Shown: piece by piece, positions 26,187 through 37,829 of the stretch | How positions within the stretch are numbered: the stretch's first letter is position 1 | Layout of the letters: every line of letters begins with the position of its first letter | DNA from: Parus major | Taxonomy: Eukaryota > Chordata > Aves > Passeriformes > Paridae | Length of the DNA: 64,000 nt | Assembly (NCBI RefSeq): GCF_001522545.3 | Contig: NC_031774.1 | Coordinates: 19,434,749-19,498,748, forward strand | Direction: 5' to 3' | Translations under genes and position numbers: made by a program | The notes under the pieces: generated by a model | What the model saw: only the letters and a program-made list of their open reading frames with translations | Told to the model about the DNA's origin: nothing | The model's database searches: none

Positions 26187-26735
26187 CTAGAATCAGAGAG
26201 TATCCTGAGCTGGAAAGGGCCACAAGGACCACAAAGTCCAACTCTCGGCCCTGCACAGGACACCACACAAGTCACACCCTGTGTCTGCTAACACTGTGCA
26301 AACACTCCTGGAACTCTGTCAGGCTTGGTGCTGTGACCTGGGGAGCCTGTTCCAGTGACTGACCACCCTCTGGGTGAAGAACCTTTTTCTAACATCCAAC
26401 TTAAATCTCTACCTGAAACAACTTCAGGCCATTCCCTCGGGTCCTGTCACAGCTCACCAGAGGGAGGAGATCACTGCCTGCCCCTCCTCTTCTCCTCACA
26501 AAGAAATTGCAGTGAAGTCTCCCTGAGTCTCCTCTTGTCCAGGCTGAACAGACCAGGTGACCTCAGCTCCTCCTTATACAGCTTCCCCTCAAGGCCCTTC
26601 AGCATCTTGGTAGCCCTCCTTTGGATGTAAAAACCTTTAGATGGTTCTTATATTGTGGTGCCCAAAACTGCAGCCATGACTCGAGGTAAGGCCACTCCAG
26701 CACAGAGTAGAGGGACCATCACTCTCTACCAGTCA
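26187..26735 (-). mobile_element. CR1 LINE 3' fragment, about 550 bp, best preserved in the window
   Basis: The left edge is the reverse complement of a CR1 3' end (AGAATCAGAGAGTATCCTGAG, CTGGAAAGGGCCACAAGGAC). It continues through GGGAGCCTGTTCCAGTGACTG, GGTGAAGAACCTTTTTCTAAC, CCTCTTGTCCAGGCTGAACAG and CCCAAAACTGCAGCCATGAC to GGCCACTCCAGCACAGAGTAG. This is collinear with the reverse complement of the ORF2 C-terminal half and 3' end of avian CR1. It is GC-richer than its surroundings, as young CR1 copies are. No long minus-strand frame survives, so it is inactive. Confidence 0.92.
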
Positions 26736-26875
26736 AATCTTTTTCCACAACTTGAGCTGTTCAACAAATATCACCTTTTTTGTGGCAAAGGGTTTCAGAC
26801 AGTCAAAGGTCAATGCTGATCAAAAGATCTTATGGACAGTGAGGTGGTAAGAATTATAGTGCAGCACTATAAATC

Positions 26876-27124
26876 CTGTAGAAACAAATATAAAGAAAAA
26901 CATATAAATAACTATTTCTGTATTTTTCCCCTTTTCAAACATTTGATATGCAAAATTCCATTAAAAATAGTTGTTTCATGAAAAAAATATGCTGTTTACT
27001 CTGTACAAATAAATTCAAAGAAAAGCATAGAAAGAACTATTTTCATATTTTTCCCCTTTCGAACATTTGATATCCAAAATTCCATTAAAAATAGCTGTTT
27101 CATGAAAAAAAACCATGCTGTTCT
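26876..27124. repeat. Tandem duplication, two copies of a 124-bp unit
   Basis: Copy 1 is about 26876-26998 and copy 2 about 27001-27124. Both share CTGTA at the start, then AACTATTT, TATTTTTCCCCTTT, GAACATTTGATATSCAAAATT (S = G or C) and CCATTAAAAATAG, and end in GTTTCATGAAAAAA and GCTGTT. I judge identity by eye as high, with a few indels. It is too long to be microsatellite slippage and is not part of a repeat family I know. Confidence 0.9.
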
Positions 27125-27984
27125 CTGAATTGAGATATGATGCAGTTTATGCTGGAACTTTTTATCTGCAAGGGTTTATCTAACATAAAAGCAAATAAAG
27201 ATTACAGTCACTGAGCAATTCTGAAGCAATTATGATGTAATAAACTATAAAGTACATACATGTGTAATTACAATACTTTTTTTAATGATCATGAATGTTC
27301 TGTATTAAGTTATGAAAGTTATTGAATATGCCAAAAATTGCATAATGCACCTGAAAAATCTATTTACTGCCATAAACTGCTCATACATCATTTACTTATT
27401 TAGTAGACACAATTATTCATCATGTGAATGAGCTTTAAAGATTAATCAGTAATTTTACATGAACAGTTAGTGCAATCTAAATTCTGCTGTGAGAAACGGG
27501 GAATAATATAATATTATAAACCCTGAGGTTTTCATTACACAATTATTGTAGTTTGACTGCACTTATAATTTTACTCCAGAAGGATAAAAGGTCAAGAGTT
27601 ATAATATGTAAATCACCATTCAAAGAACTGACAAATTTAAAAGTACAGACCTTTAAGTTATATATGTTAAAAAGTAACCAACAATAGAATTTCATTTATA
27701 GACAACACTGAATATATTTACACTACAAGGCAACATGACAGATTGATGCCAAATTCCTCAGTAGGATGGACAAATTGTGAAATTTATCACACATTTAATA
27801 TGACACTATTTCATTGTCTATTGGAATTATACAATCAAATTTCAAAATGTAATCTGTAATGACTTTTGTGAAATGGAAGAAATTTATCTTGAGCAATATT
27901 TCCCCTTTTTGCAACACCACAATACAGGGAGCCACTATGCTTTTTTCATTTTCCATTCCCTAACCAGCTTTTTTACCACCTTGT
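27125..27984. other. Repeat-free AT-rich stretch; possible conserved element
   Basis: About 860 bp lack recognisable mobile elements or long homopolymers and are rich in homeodomain-like cores (TAATTA, ATTA) and E-box-like words. No open frame is of note; a 75-codon plus-strand frame at 27873-28100 runs into the next CR1 fragment. Conservation cannot be judged from one sequence. Confidence 0.3.
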
Positions 27985-28255
27985 TTTTGTGCAAAATGTT
28001 TTTCTTCCTTAACCTTCCACTTGTTCTTATTAAATTCCATCCTGCTTTTTCCAGTCATTTTCCCGATCCCATTAGTGTACTTTTGATTTTAATCCTGTGA
28101 AAGAGTCTTAGAGATCTTAATAGTTTAATACCATTCACATCTGTACCAAATAGAGGTCATCCTTTCTCTCTATTCCATCATTCAGACCATCAGTGAAATT
28201 ACTGAAGAGAACTCAGTCCACAGACATCTGCAAAATTTAACTGAGACATCCTTTT
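27985..28255 (-). mobile_element. Old CR1-type LINE body fragment
   Basis: The plus strand reads CCACTTGTTCTTATTAAATT, CCATCCTGCTTTTTCCAGTC, TTTTGATTTTAATCCTGTG, TCTATTCCATCATTCAGACC and then ATCAGTGAAATTACTGAAGAG. These are collinear with the reverse complement of the CR1 reverse-transcriptase region in old sauropsid copies. The expected 'accactag' continuation is lost after about 28250, where the next element begins. Confidence 0.65.
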
Positions 28256-28269
28256 CTTTTGATAGCTTT

Positions 28270-28890
28270 TCTACAGTCCTGTATTATGACAAGCTTTTGA
28301 AGAACTACGATGATGAAGAGCTGTTAAATAATTGTATCACTATGTCGACACTGTGCCTAAGATTTATAGATGATATCTTTATTATCTCGATTGGAAATCT
28401 GGGCTCCCTTATTGATTTTTACCACAAATTCAATAATAACCATTCTCCATCAAGCTGTCACTACAACACTTGTGCACCAGCACCGTTTCCCTACAGCAAC
28501 ATCAGCAGTGTAACCTGCAAGTGTGATAAATGGAAAACTAAAGGCCAGCACATATACACGCTCCTCAGAAGCCTTTATATACAGCAGATCACTCATAGTG
28601 CTCACCTTAGCAATAAGGAAGATTTATATACCTCAGAATTACTCATGTAGAAAAGAATTTCAGAAAAAGATGTGAAACACCATGTGAAGAAATGTTTAAG
28701 TAGAAGATGACACCTCCACCCAACACCAAATGTACATCTTCTATTGTCACAGCCCATCCTCTCCCAGAAGCTGTACAAAATGTCATTAAATAACTACAAG
28801 TTGTATTACAAGAAACTTCTTGCTCTTCAAACAGCCCTGTAGCCTCACTAAATTGATTCTGACAGAAAATCCTGGTGTTCTCAAGCACAC
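28270..28890 (+). pseudogene. Decayed reverse transcriptase relic, probably a Penelope-like retroelement
   Basis: A 117-codon plus-strand frame (28297-28650) contains LRFIDDIFIISIGN (28357-28398). Its RFIDD (residues 22-26, codons 28360-28374) resembles the catalytic motif C box of Penelope-like element reverse transcriptases, typically R-[YF]-I-D-D-[IV]-F-[IF]-I. Fourteen residues on, LIDFYHKFNNNHSP resembles the L..F...(L/F)NNxHP segment that follows the box in that family. Past a TAG at 28648-28650 the same frame continues KRISEKDVKHHVKK to a TGA at 28708. From about 28755, in a shifted frame, HPLPEAVQNVIK resembles the thumb-side segment. It has internal stops and a frameshift and lacks the upstream fingers and any GIY-YIG endonuclease, so it is dead. 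CR1, telomerase and retroviral enzymes have different boxes. Family assignment is by motif recall only. Confidence 0.6.
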
Positions 28891-29562
28891 TAAATGAATA
28901 TAGGTTTTCCTTGAATAAAGAACAGAAAATGTATCAACCTCTACAGTACTACAATAAATATTCTCAACCGCAGAACAATTAGCACCCTACAAATCTTACA
29001 GCTGCACACTTCATCCAGTGAAAAATACTCTGATGGCAAATGTGGAGGTGAAATTAAGCACCTTTTCCATATAAGAATTATAATTTACACAGAAAATAGC
29101 ATAGGACCACACACTTCTAATGAAGGAACACATTCTGTGAAATTCACATTCCACCACATTTTAAGTCTTGAACCAAAAGAAGACCCTGTTAAGTACTGAG
29201 AAAGAAGATTCTGCAAACTGAAGTAATTGATTAATTTCTGTGGGTTTTTTTCATACCTACAAAAAATTGGAGTTTGGTAAATTAACATCTTCCTGTTCTC
29301 TTCTAACTTTTCCCTTGCATAATTTAATTAGTAAGTCCCTACTTTTCTCCCCACTCATTTTCTGGCCCCTACACACCAAACATTTTTTTTTTTTCCAGAG
29401 CCTTACTCTGAAACAGAGTCAAAACCGAGCAATTTTTTCAAGTCTGTGTTTAGAAATCTATTTCTTGTGTTTCAGGCCTAAGCAATATATGTTTGCTGAA
29501 AAGGTTGTCTAATTATTCTAATTGTATAAATTGGTCTTAAAAGAGATATCAACTTCATTTAC
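28891..29562. other. Spacer, possibly further decayed relic
   Basis: I see no clear element. The downstream portion of the reverse transcriptase relic might extend here, but no cysteine-rich or endonuclease motif could be picked out in any frame. Short frames occur on both strands. Confidence 0.4.
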
Positions 29563-29752
29563 AGACACAGAATCAGTTAGGCTGAAAAAGACCTCTGAGA
29601 TCATCAAATCCAACCCATGGCTGAGCACCACCCTGTCAATTAGGCCATGGACTGAGTGCCACAGTTGTCACCTCCTGGGATGGCCACACCACCTCCTTAG
29701 CCAGTCCATTCCAATGTTTAATCACTCTTTCTATGAAGAAATTAATCTGAAA
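29563..29752 (-). mobile_element. CR1 LINE 3' fragment
   Basis: Reading left to right: AGACACAGAATCAGTTAGGC, GAAAAAGACCTCTGAGATCA, TCAAATCCAACCCATGGCTG, AGCACCACCCTGTCAATTAGG, CCATTCCAATGTTTAATCAC and TCTATGAAGAAATTAATCTG. This is the reverse complement of a CR1 3' end of the subfamily that carries 'gagatcatcgagtccaacc'. About 190 bp are retained. The 77-codon plus-strand frame over it is a shadow. Confidence 0.88.
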
Positions 29753-31445
29753 TAGAGAGTAGATCCAGAAAAAAGCATGAGAAAAATCTCTCATGCTTTG
29801 AGACTTTCTTTATAGTCTGAAATATTTGATATAGATGAAGTGAAGAGGGGTTGAGAGCATTCAGGATATGTTAGAAAGTGTTCAGGATCTCATGGGATGT
29901 TTTCTACAATTTCTTGTATGTTTTTCTGTACTAGGCACATATACCAGTGCATCTCAACAGTTAAAGGAATGATTAGGTAATGTTTTGCAGTAACATTCCC
30001 TAGAGATCTATTGTATGAAGTGGAAGTCAAATTGCACTAAAAACTGTCAAGGGCATGAGGAGAGTGACTGAACCTATTCAGCTACACTGCAGAAGGAAAT
30101 GCAGCTCCTGCACCAAGAATTTGAGTGGTACATGGAAGAAAAAGCAGTTTTACTGAAACAGTTACTTTGGAAGAAAACTCATTTGAGCTAAGGACTGAAA
30201 AAAAAAATTGCTTGACAGCGATGGAGTAAGTCTGGAGATAAAGACAAATTGAGCAGAGATGACAACGAGGATCAATGACTTTGTAAATGTCTAGTTTTTA
30301 CTCTGCCAGAGAGAGAGTTGTCAGGCACCTCTCAGATTCTATCAGCTGGAGAGATGTAACTATTTCTGGAAATAAGCCGTATGTAGAATTCACCCCTTGA
30401 TATTATTGCTTGCCTTAACTACAAGTTGTTTTTTTTTTCTTGAAACCAAGTCTTTCATTCTCTTTTCCTTGTTCTAAAAGGAAGATATTACTGGCCTGTG
30501 AAAGGAAGATTACCTCAGATTGAGTGATAATTACCCAATACTGCCCAGTTACACTTGAAAGTTCCCTTTCTGAAGCTTCAATTTAAGCTCTGGATTTTCT
30601 GGAACACAGGTACTGCATTTAATCCTATCCAATTCTCAAATATTTACTATCTGCAAGTATGCAGCAGGTGGATGTCAGCAATACTGTGAGTAGTCTTCTA
30701 AGTTTTGTCCATCAGATTCAATTTGTTTCACACAAATAGACCCTTGTTTTCTTTGTATCCAGATTTTATAAATCAGTCTTCTGGATTCCCTGTCCTTGGA
30801 ATCTCTCTGACAGAGGACTGTGTATTATGGGAATTTGCTGGTGGAGCAACAGAAATGCTACTACATCTTTGGATAGAGGTTTTTAACCTTTGTTCCATAA
30901 TATTCTTCTCCAGCACAACACCAGAATCTTAATGGAAAATCTTCACACCTAACTTATGTTTTCAGAAACTAAGCTTTTGAAATAAGCTGTTGCCCATTTA
31001 ACAGTGTTTGTGTCCTAGCTGAACAGAATAAGGTCTTGTTTTAGCCGTAAGAAGAGTTGCTGCATCTGGACTTTCACCTCTGCTGCCTTTCCAAACAATT
31101 CCACCTTCTTTCTGTTATTATTTCAAGGTTTTCTTGACAAGTGAGTACAGAAATGAAGAGATAAAGCCTGACTGACTCAATTTGTCTCAGGTCCATAGCC
31201 TACAGTCACATTGAAAAGATTAATGCACTACAGCAAATCACCTCCTGGGCATCCAGATCCAACCTGGGGGCATCTTTTCAATTTTTATCTTTTTTTTCTT
31301 TTTTTTTTTTTTTTTAACAAACATGAGAAAATGAAAATATACTGGTAAGGATTTTCTCCCTTGGTCTTCTTAAACTGCATCCATGCCTTGATTTTTAAGG
31401 TAATAAGAGGTGCAAAAGAGCGAGTTTGCTAGAAATGGTGTCACC

Positions 31446-31482
31446 ACAGATATTCATTATGAAACAGATATTCATTATGGAA
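31446..31482. repeat. 18-bp tandem duplication
   Basis: ACAGATATTCATTATGAA is followed directly by ACAGATATTCATTATGGAA. Two copies, nearly identical. Confidence 0.85.
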
Positions 31483-34400
31483 CCTGAAAGATGAACTGAG
31501 GGTTATTTAGTCAACATTTCAACAGTACATGTATCTCTATTCTGAATAACATTGTGTCCAGCTTCTAAGAGCAATCTGCAAAGATTTTTGTGTCATTGAC
31601 ACTAGGGAAGGATACAGTGCACCAAATTCATTATGTCAGACATATGTTAAACTTTTAGATTGTTTGCTGTTGAAGTAGTCATTATAATCATTATAAGACG
31701 TTGCTCTGAAGTCAAAACTGCATGTTGGAAAAATCATCTTGTTAATATATTTAACAGCATATTAAGAATGAGAAATATCAATGAATTTGTTTCAAAATGC
31801 AAGCACAGGTTCACTTCCTTAGGCTATAAAATTTATTCATGTGAGTTTCCACTAAGCTTTTCCCCACAAGCTTCTGGTTTCTTGTTATACACATATTTCA
31901 GCAGCCACTGTGAGTGGTGCCCCATGTAACCTAAAAAAGGCATTCCTGTAACTTGAGAAAACACAGAAACACTCAGATATTTTCCTATGAAGTGACTCAA
32001 GAAGTTATGGTAGATAACCTTTAACCAAGGATTTTAAGTTAGAAGGTGGAGGTGCCATTGAAAATGTTGCATCCTGGAATTTGTCTTGATTTTCTAAGGC
32101 ATCTTTCCTGAAGGATGGCATGTGCTGCCCTCCTGCTCCATCCCCTTATGTTTATGTTGTCACTTGTAACCCCGAGAAGTTTCACAGCTAAGTTACCTGT
32201 ATGCAGCAGATGGTGTGTTGCTGAATCAGAGGGAAAAGAATATTCTGTTTCTCTGAAACTCAGAAGACATTAAGTTGCTGTAATAGATGTATTCTACCAC
32301 CTTGTGCCCACACATGCATTAAAATCCAATTTTATCAACTCTCTCACCAATGTGTAAAAGCAGTTGTTCTGACAAAGTCAAAGCATCCATTAGAAGACAA
32401 GGGCTTCTCCCCGAGGCTCAGGGATGGCTTCAAGGGAAATAAAGACAGCCCTTGAAAGAGTCAAAATTATATAAAATAACATAAGCCTCTTGGAGGCAAA
32501 TTTAAACTCAAGTAACCCTTTGGGGACAGAATAGTTTCAAGGATAATATGAAACAGCTTTACAGCAGCAGAATAAACTGAAGAGCAAATTATAAAGCAGC
32601 AAGGACCCACTGACAGAAAAGTAAAGGATAATCCCTTCAAGCTACGTGAAAGAAGTAGATGGCTGCATACCAAAGGTCAGTAATGTGGCTCAAAGTGCTT
32701 TTTAGTGTCTTCACTCCAGCCTCACTATTGCTTTCAGAATAATCACCTCCTTGTCACCCTTTCCTGTAATATCTAACATGTTATGTTCCCTTCTGCAAGG
32801 CGGGGCCGAGGCAGAGGGAAAAGCGAGGGAACAGGGCAGCCTGCAGTGATGGCAACACATTTAGGAACATGCTTGTCAGAGCACATGGCTGTGCTGAGAA
32901 GTAACAAACCCCCAAGGGGAACATGCAAAGGCACTAGGCTAGATGCCAGTCCAGAAGAATCTGAAAAGCACATCAGGGAGGCATCAAACCACAGGGATGT
33001 AGCATAGTACGTGCAGTTCCTCTCCTCCGGTTCTCCAGTCTAGTCCCAGTGCTGCAGAGCAGCCCTTGTCACTAGGAGAGGAGCAGCAATGAAAGACATG
33101 TCATATTCTGGAATAAACACTGGGAGCTCATTCTGTCCAGATGTTTACCAAGAAGTAGACTGCAGAGGATTGTAATGTTTCCTGCCTCTACTGCCGCAGG
33201 TTTTGGTTGGTGACGCAAGGATTTGTAGAGGATGTATGCTGGCAGCACTGCTCTGTGCAGACTCTATACAGAAGTGGCTCATCCTTTCCTGTTTTCCTCA
33301 GAAGTCCAGACAGTACCCAGGCTGAGGAACTGTGACAGAACACGAGAAACTCAGCTACAACACCCTACATTTTTCATTATTAGTACACATAGTTTATCTA
33401 TCTTTACACTCTTTTGTTTCTGTTTGCTGAAAGGAAGCTCAGGTTTCTGCCCTACCAACAACCTAAAGATACACAGCGTATCCCTTGCAGAGGGAATCTT
33501 CTATCAGGACCTTTAGAAATAGAAAAGTTAGAGCTGTTTCTTAATTATTTCTATGCACGTGGTCTGTCTTCATTACTAGACTAGTCAATCAGCATTGCTC
33601 TGCCTTTGGTAGGTGTGCTTAGGCACACACATGGAGATTGGTTAGGACATGTCAGCTGTGGAGGCATGAGAAGTTTTAGAAAGATTTCATTGTACAGATG
33701 TACCTCAGGCATCTCTAAGAATGCTGTAAAAGGGGCTAGATGATATGAGGTTTTATTTTATGGCAAAATAATTCTTCTGTGTATTTACTATGTATTAATT
33801 ACAGAATTAAAATAAATTTAAACACTGCATTGTGCTAAGAGATAAACCTGGTTGATACTTAAGTGATAGTTTCTGAACTGTATTTCTTAATCCCTAAAGT
33901 AGTTGCATTTCACCAGCAACCCCTCCTAAACTGACAAAATAGAAATTTGTTCTTTTTAGGGTACAAATATCACTTGGGGGCTCAGTCTTAGATTCCTTGG
34001 ACATCTTAACCACTGTTCAACTGTTTTTCTAGATGAGCAGTCAGATGGACTGAACAAGCTGACCTGAATTTCACCCAGGGTGCAGAGCAAAACAATCAAC
34101 TAGTAGCAAAGAGGTGATTTCAGAACATCTGGTACTCTAAACTGCCAATAAGGGAATTTCAGCAGGAAGAAATAGAGGCATCAAGCTTACAACATTCCCC
34201 CATTTCCCATTCTCTTCTGAGATCTGTTTAGATTCTCAGGCTTTGCAATATGATTACTGGACTGCAAACCTTGTAACTGGCAGTAGGGAAATAAAAAATA
34301 GTTATTGTAAGCCACGCTTAAACAACTATGACTTGTGACAAATTACCCACGGTCTCTTTTTACTGTCAGTTTTACAGACACAATACACTAGAACTTTTAA

Positions 34401-35623
34401 AAGGTGTTCTTCTCAATATTTTTTTTTTTCCCTTAAATTGATGCACATAAAAGCTTGGTTTAAAAGCACTAACCATGATGGTTTAATAACAAGTTGGCCT
34501 AAAAAATCAAGGTTAGCATGTCCAAGGACTAATCTTTGTTAAAACAGGAAGCAAAAAAGAGAAGCTGGTAACAAAATTTGCTAAAGTTATAGATTTCATA
34601 GAGTTTAGGACAAAAAAACCCTGACCCAAGTATCTAGTTATGGTTTGTAGAGGATACAGTTCCATGTATTTACTTCATGTTGAATAAATTTTAAACACAA
34701 TACAAAACCAGTCCTTGAATAACTCTTGCTTCAGGCAGACAGTGGAAAAGACAGACACTTAAGAATGAATAGGGAAAAGCCTAAGAACAGGTTAGAGGAG
34801 ATACCTAGTAGGATTTTCATGTACTGTAAATTAAAGTTAGATTTAACTTTACCATGTTCAATTCTCTAGCTATCTATTAAATAAGGACAATACAAATATT
34901 CAAGTCCTGTCTGGAAATTTTCTGTCAATAGTATGTGTAGAAAATTTGGTTGGTTTTAAAGGGGAAAGAAAAAAGTAGAAAACTGCTGCTTTTGCAGATA
35001 AAAAAATGTAAAGAACATCTTTAGTGCTTGTCTAAGCCTTAACTAGGCATACATAATCTGAATCACAATGTTTCACTTTGGAAAGCTGACAAATTCATGC
35101 CTTCTAGTCTTTTGGTGAGTGAGTGCTATCAGTTGAAGCTCCTAACATTCCTCAGCAATAATTGAACAGTTTTCAGGAAAAAGCTTTATCCATCCTGAAA
35201 AGCAGTACATGGTGTGGTTACCTGTGGCAAAAAGGAACTAAAGCTGAACACTTTGGGCATCCCTACCATTTCTGACATATCTTGGTCATGTTAGAGATGC
35301 CATGATAAAAACCCAAGCAGAGAATTATCTTGCCCAGGACCCCTGAAGTCCAGAACCATCCGTTCTCTCTGTGTGACAATCTGAAGAAGAACCTCAGAGA
35401 TAACCATACAAATTATAATGTACACACACTAAAATATAAGCTGAAATGACAGGAAAGCAAGTAATTTATCCACCAAAATAAACAGTGGAAAGAAGTCTTG
35501 GCTTCTTGCTGCATTTCTTTATTAGAGAAAGAGACTTAGTATAATTATAAGAAATGAGGAATTTATTTTGATTGCCAGTTGGAGCCAGTTTTTTAACTAT
35601 GCACACAAATGTTTTCTAATGCT

Positions 35624-35647
35624 TTTTTCAAAAAGTTTTTCAAAAAG
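35624..35647. repeat. Perfect 12-bp tandem repeat, self-complementary
   Basis: TTTTTCAAAAAG occurs twice in direct succession. Each unit is nearly palindromic (CTTTTTCAAAAAG), so small hairpins are possible. Confidence 0.85.
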
Positions 35648-37829
35648 TTACATTTTCAGATGTAAACTTCTATGGAAAAATTGGAAGAGCTAAGCAGCTT
35701 TCCTATGTGTACCCTAGCACTGTAATTAATAGTAATGTGATAAAGAATTTTCTTAAGCAAACTCAATGTATTCTGGTGAGATGGAAAAAAATAGTTATCC
35801 AAAACATGTAAGTAGGTAGATGAAAATAAAGGCTTTGTTTCTGCTCATGTGAACTCACTGGGCCAGAATTCCTTATTTCTGAGTTGTGTATCTTTCAGCA
35901 GACTAAAGTAAAGCAAGAAAGACACTTGGGGACAATTTGACAACGTGATTCTGATCTGCAGCTTGCACTACTAGCCATGCTCTGAAGACTAATTTTCCAG
36001 CTCCATCTGCCCTTTTGCAATGCAGATTACTTTCTTCAGACAATCAAATTAAAGAGAAAATCCCCAAAATAAAAATAACTACATTTTCCTGCAACTACAT
36101 TTTTTGTAAAATATTAACATTAACAAAGAAGTGAGCATGTATTTTTTGTGTGCATTTTGTTTTCTGTTATAGATAAATAATGGCAGAAACAGTATTGGAG
36201 AAGCTGTACAGGTTGTATAGAAAAGAACCCAAAACAAAAACAAAACTCTGATTGAGCCAAAAGGAGGTTTTTTTTGTTTTGCTGTTTTTTGTGTTTTTGT
36301 TTTTTTTTTAATTCTTGTGTTGCATGTAGGTGTTCTAAAAAGAATCAGTCAAATATTAATGAATAAGAAAAGCTTTATTTAAATCTCTCTACTGATCCAA
36401 GAGACAGTTGGCATTATATACCCTTATTAAGTTGAGAAAACAGAATTCAGACTCTCCACAAATCCTTACAGAAGTTTTAAGGTTTAGAAGGAAGAAAAAC
36501 AAAAAAAGTTGTTTCTGAAATATTTAAATACCTATGGTCTGTTCTGCACAATATCAAAACTTATTCTCCCTCTGCCTCAAGCTATGTTTCAGTAGGGGAG
36601 CATAGTATGAAATGTGAAAGGAGCAATGGAGAGCTTGCTGTTGGTGAAAGAAACTGTATTAAATACACCATAGCATCATGGTGAACAGTTATATCTCTAC
36701 AGGTTTATTATTACTCTGAAAGTCAGGAGTTATATAGCATATGGAGATATAGTTTTCTGTGAAAGAAAAAATAAAAAGACTGAGGACTGTGGGTGTAGAA
36801 CATAGACACAGAAAAGCAATAAAAAGAAAAGCAAAAGAGTATTTTTCCCATCTATGTTAGCTTAAGGGTATTTAATAAACCATGTGGAGCAAACTGAATA
36901 ATTGCAGTCTTCAAGTAGTCGTATAGTTAGAGAATTAATTTTAAGTGAGAATAAAATGTAAGGTTAGGAAAGAAATTCTGAAAAACTAGATAAATTATAC
37001 ATACATGTATAGGTATAGCTTTCTAAAATACATGTTTAATATTGTCAACAGGGTTTTGGAAGTAGTCTGTGAGCCATAATTCTCCTTTTGCAAAAACTCT
37101 TCAGTTTCACAGAATTGTGAGTATGGTCATATATAAAATTTGGGGAAAAATCAGAAATTCTAAACCTAACTCTTAGCTAACCTTCAGGTTTGAAAAAAAT
37201 ACTAAACAAATCATCAGGTACTTCACTTAAACACAGTCAGTGTCAAAAGTCATCTTTTCATCTGGAACAGCACCCTACAAATTCTCTGGTGTCTCATAAT
37301 ATGTTGAGCACTCATTGAAATTTCTCCAAGGTCAGGGAATAAGTAATACCTTTCCTGGATGGATTCACTAGTGTCTCTGGATGTGTTGAATTTTCAGTCT
37401 TTATCTTATAAAAGGCGCTTTTCATTTACCTAGCTGCCTACTTCCCTGCAGTGCATAGGGATTTAATTATATTTGAGACTTCTATCCCTCTGGTCAATGT
37501 CAAATTTGGTTGAAAAGAGGTTATTAATCAGAAAGAGCAGACACACACAGTGTGATTGCAGAAGCCTAATTTCCTTAGGAAATTAAGCTAAAAAGTAAGT
37601 GAAAAAGATTTCTCAAGGACAAGTCCCATCTGATTTTTGACATTTATAAGACATTTTTCTAAGTGAAGCAAAGAAACATGTCTAGGTGAAATAAGGTATT
37701 TGCAACTTTCTAGAAATCCAGATTGAAGTTGCAGTTGGTAACTCAGGAAAGCATTTCAATTTTGTCCCTAGTCAAGTTCTTATATATTATCAGTGGACTT
37801 CCACCAAAGAAAAGAAGGTTGCAAATGTA

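Larger units (their letters stand above)
29753..37829. other. Unique non-coding DNA
   Basis: 8 kb without a recognised gene or mobile element. Features are small: a T-rich run at about 31288-31316, an 18-bp tandem duplication at 31446-31482, and a GC-richer patch with a local CpG cluster at about 32795-33080. There is also a 12-bp tandem repeat at 35624-35647 and facing A/C-rich and T/G-rich runs at about 36228-36312. Open frames are at most about 94 codons and unrecognised. Confidence 0.55.

Noticed and set aside
26355..26630. 91-codon plus-strand frame in a GC-richer region
   Set aside because: It is antisense to the CR1 fragment at 26187-26735 and so a shadow.
28357..28398. RFIDDIF box as telomerase reverse transcriptase or a CR1/retroviral reverse transcriptase
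   Set aside because: Those families carry different motif C contexts, and the downstream NNNHSP segment fits the Penelope-like family better. A search is still needed.
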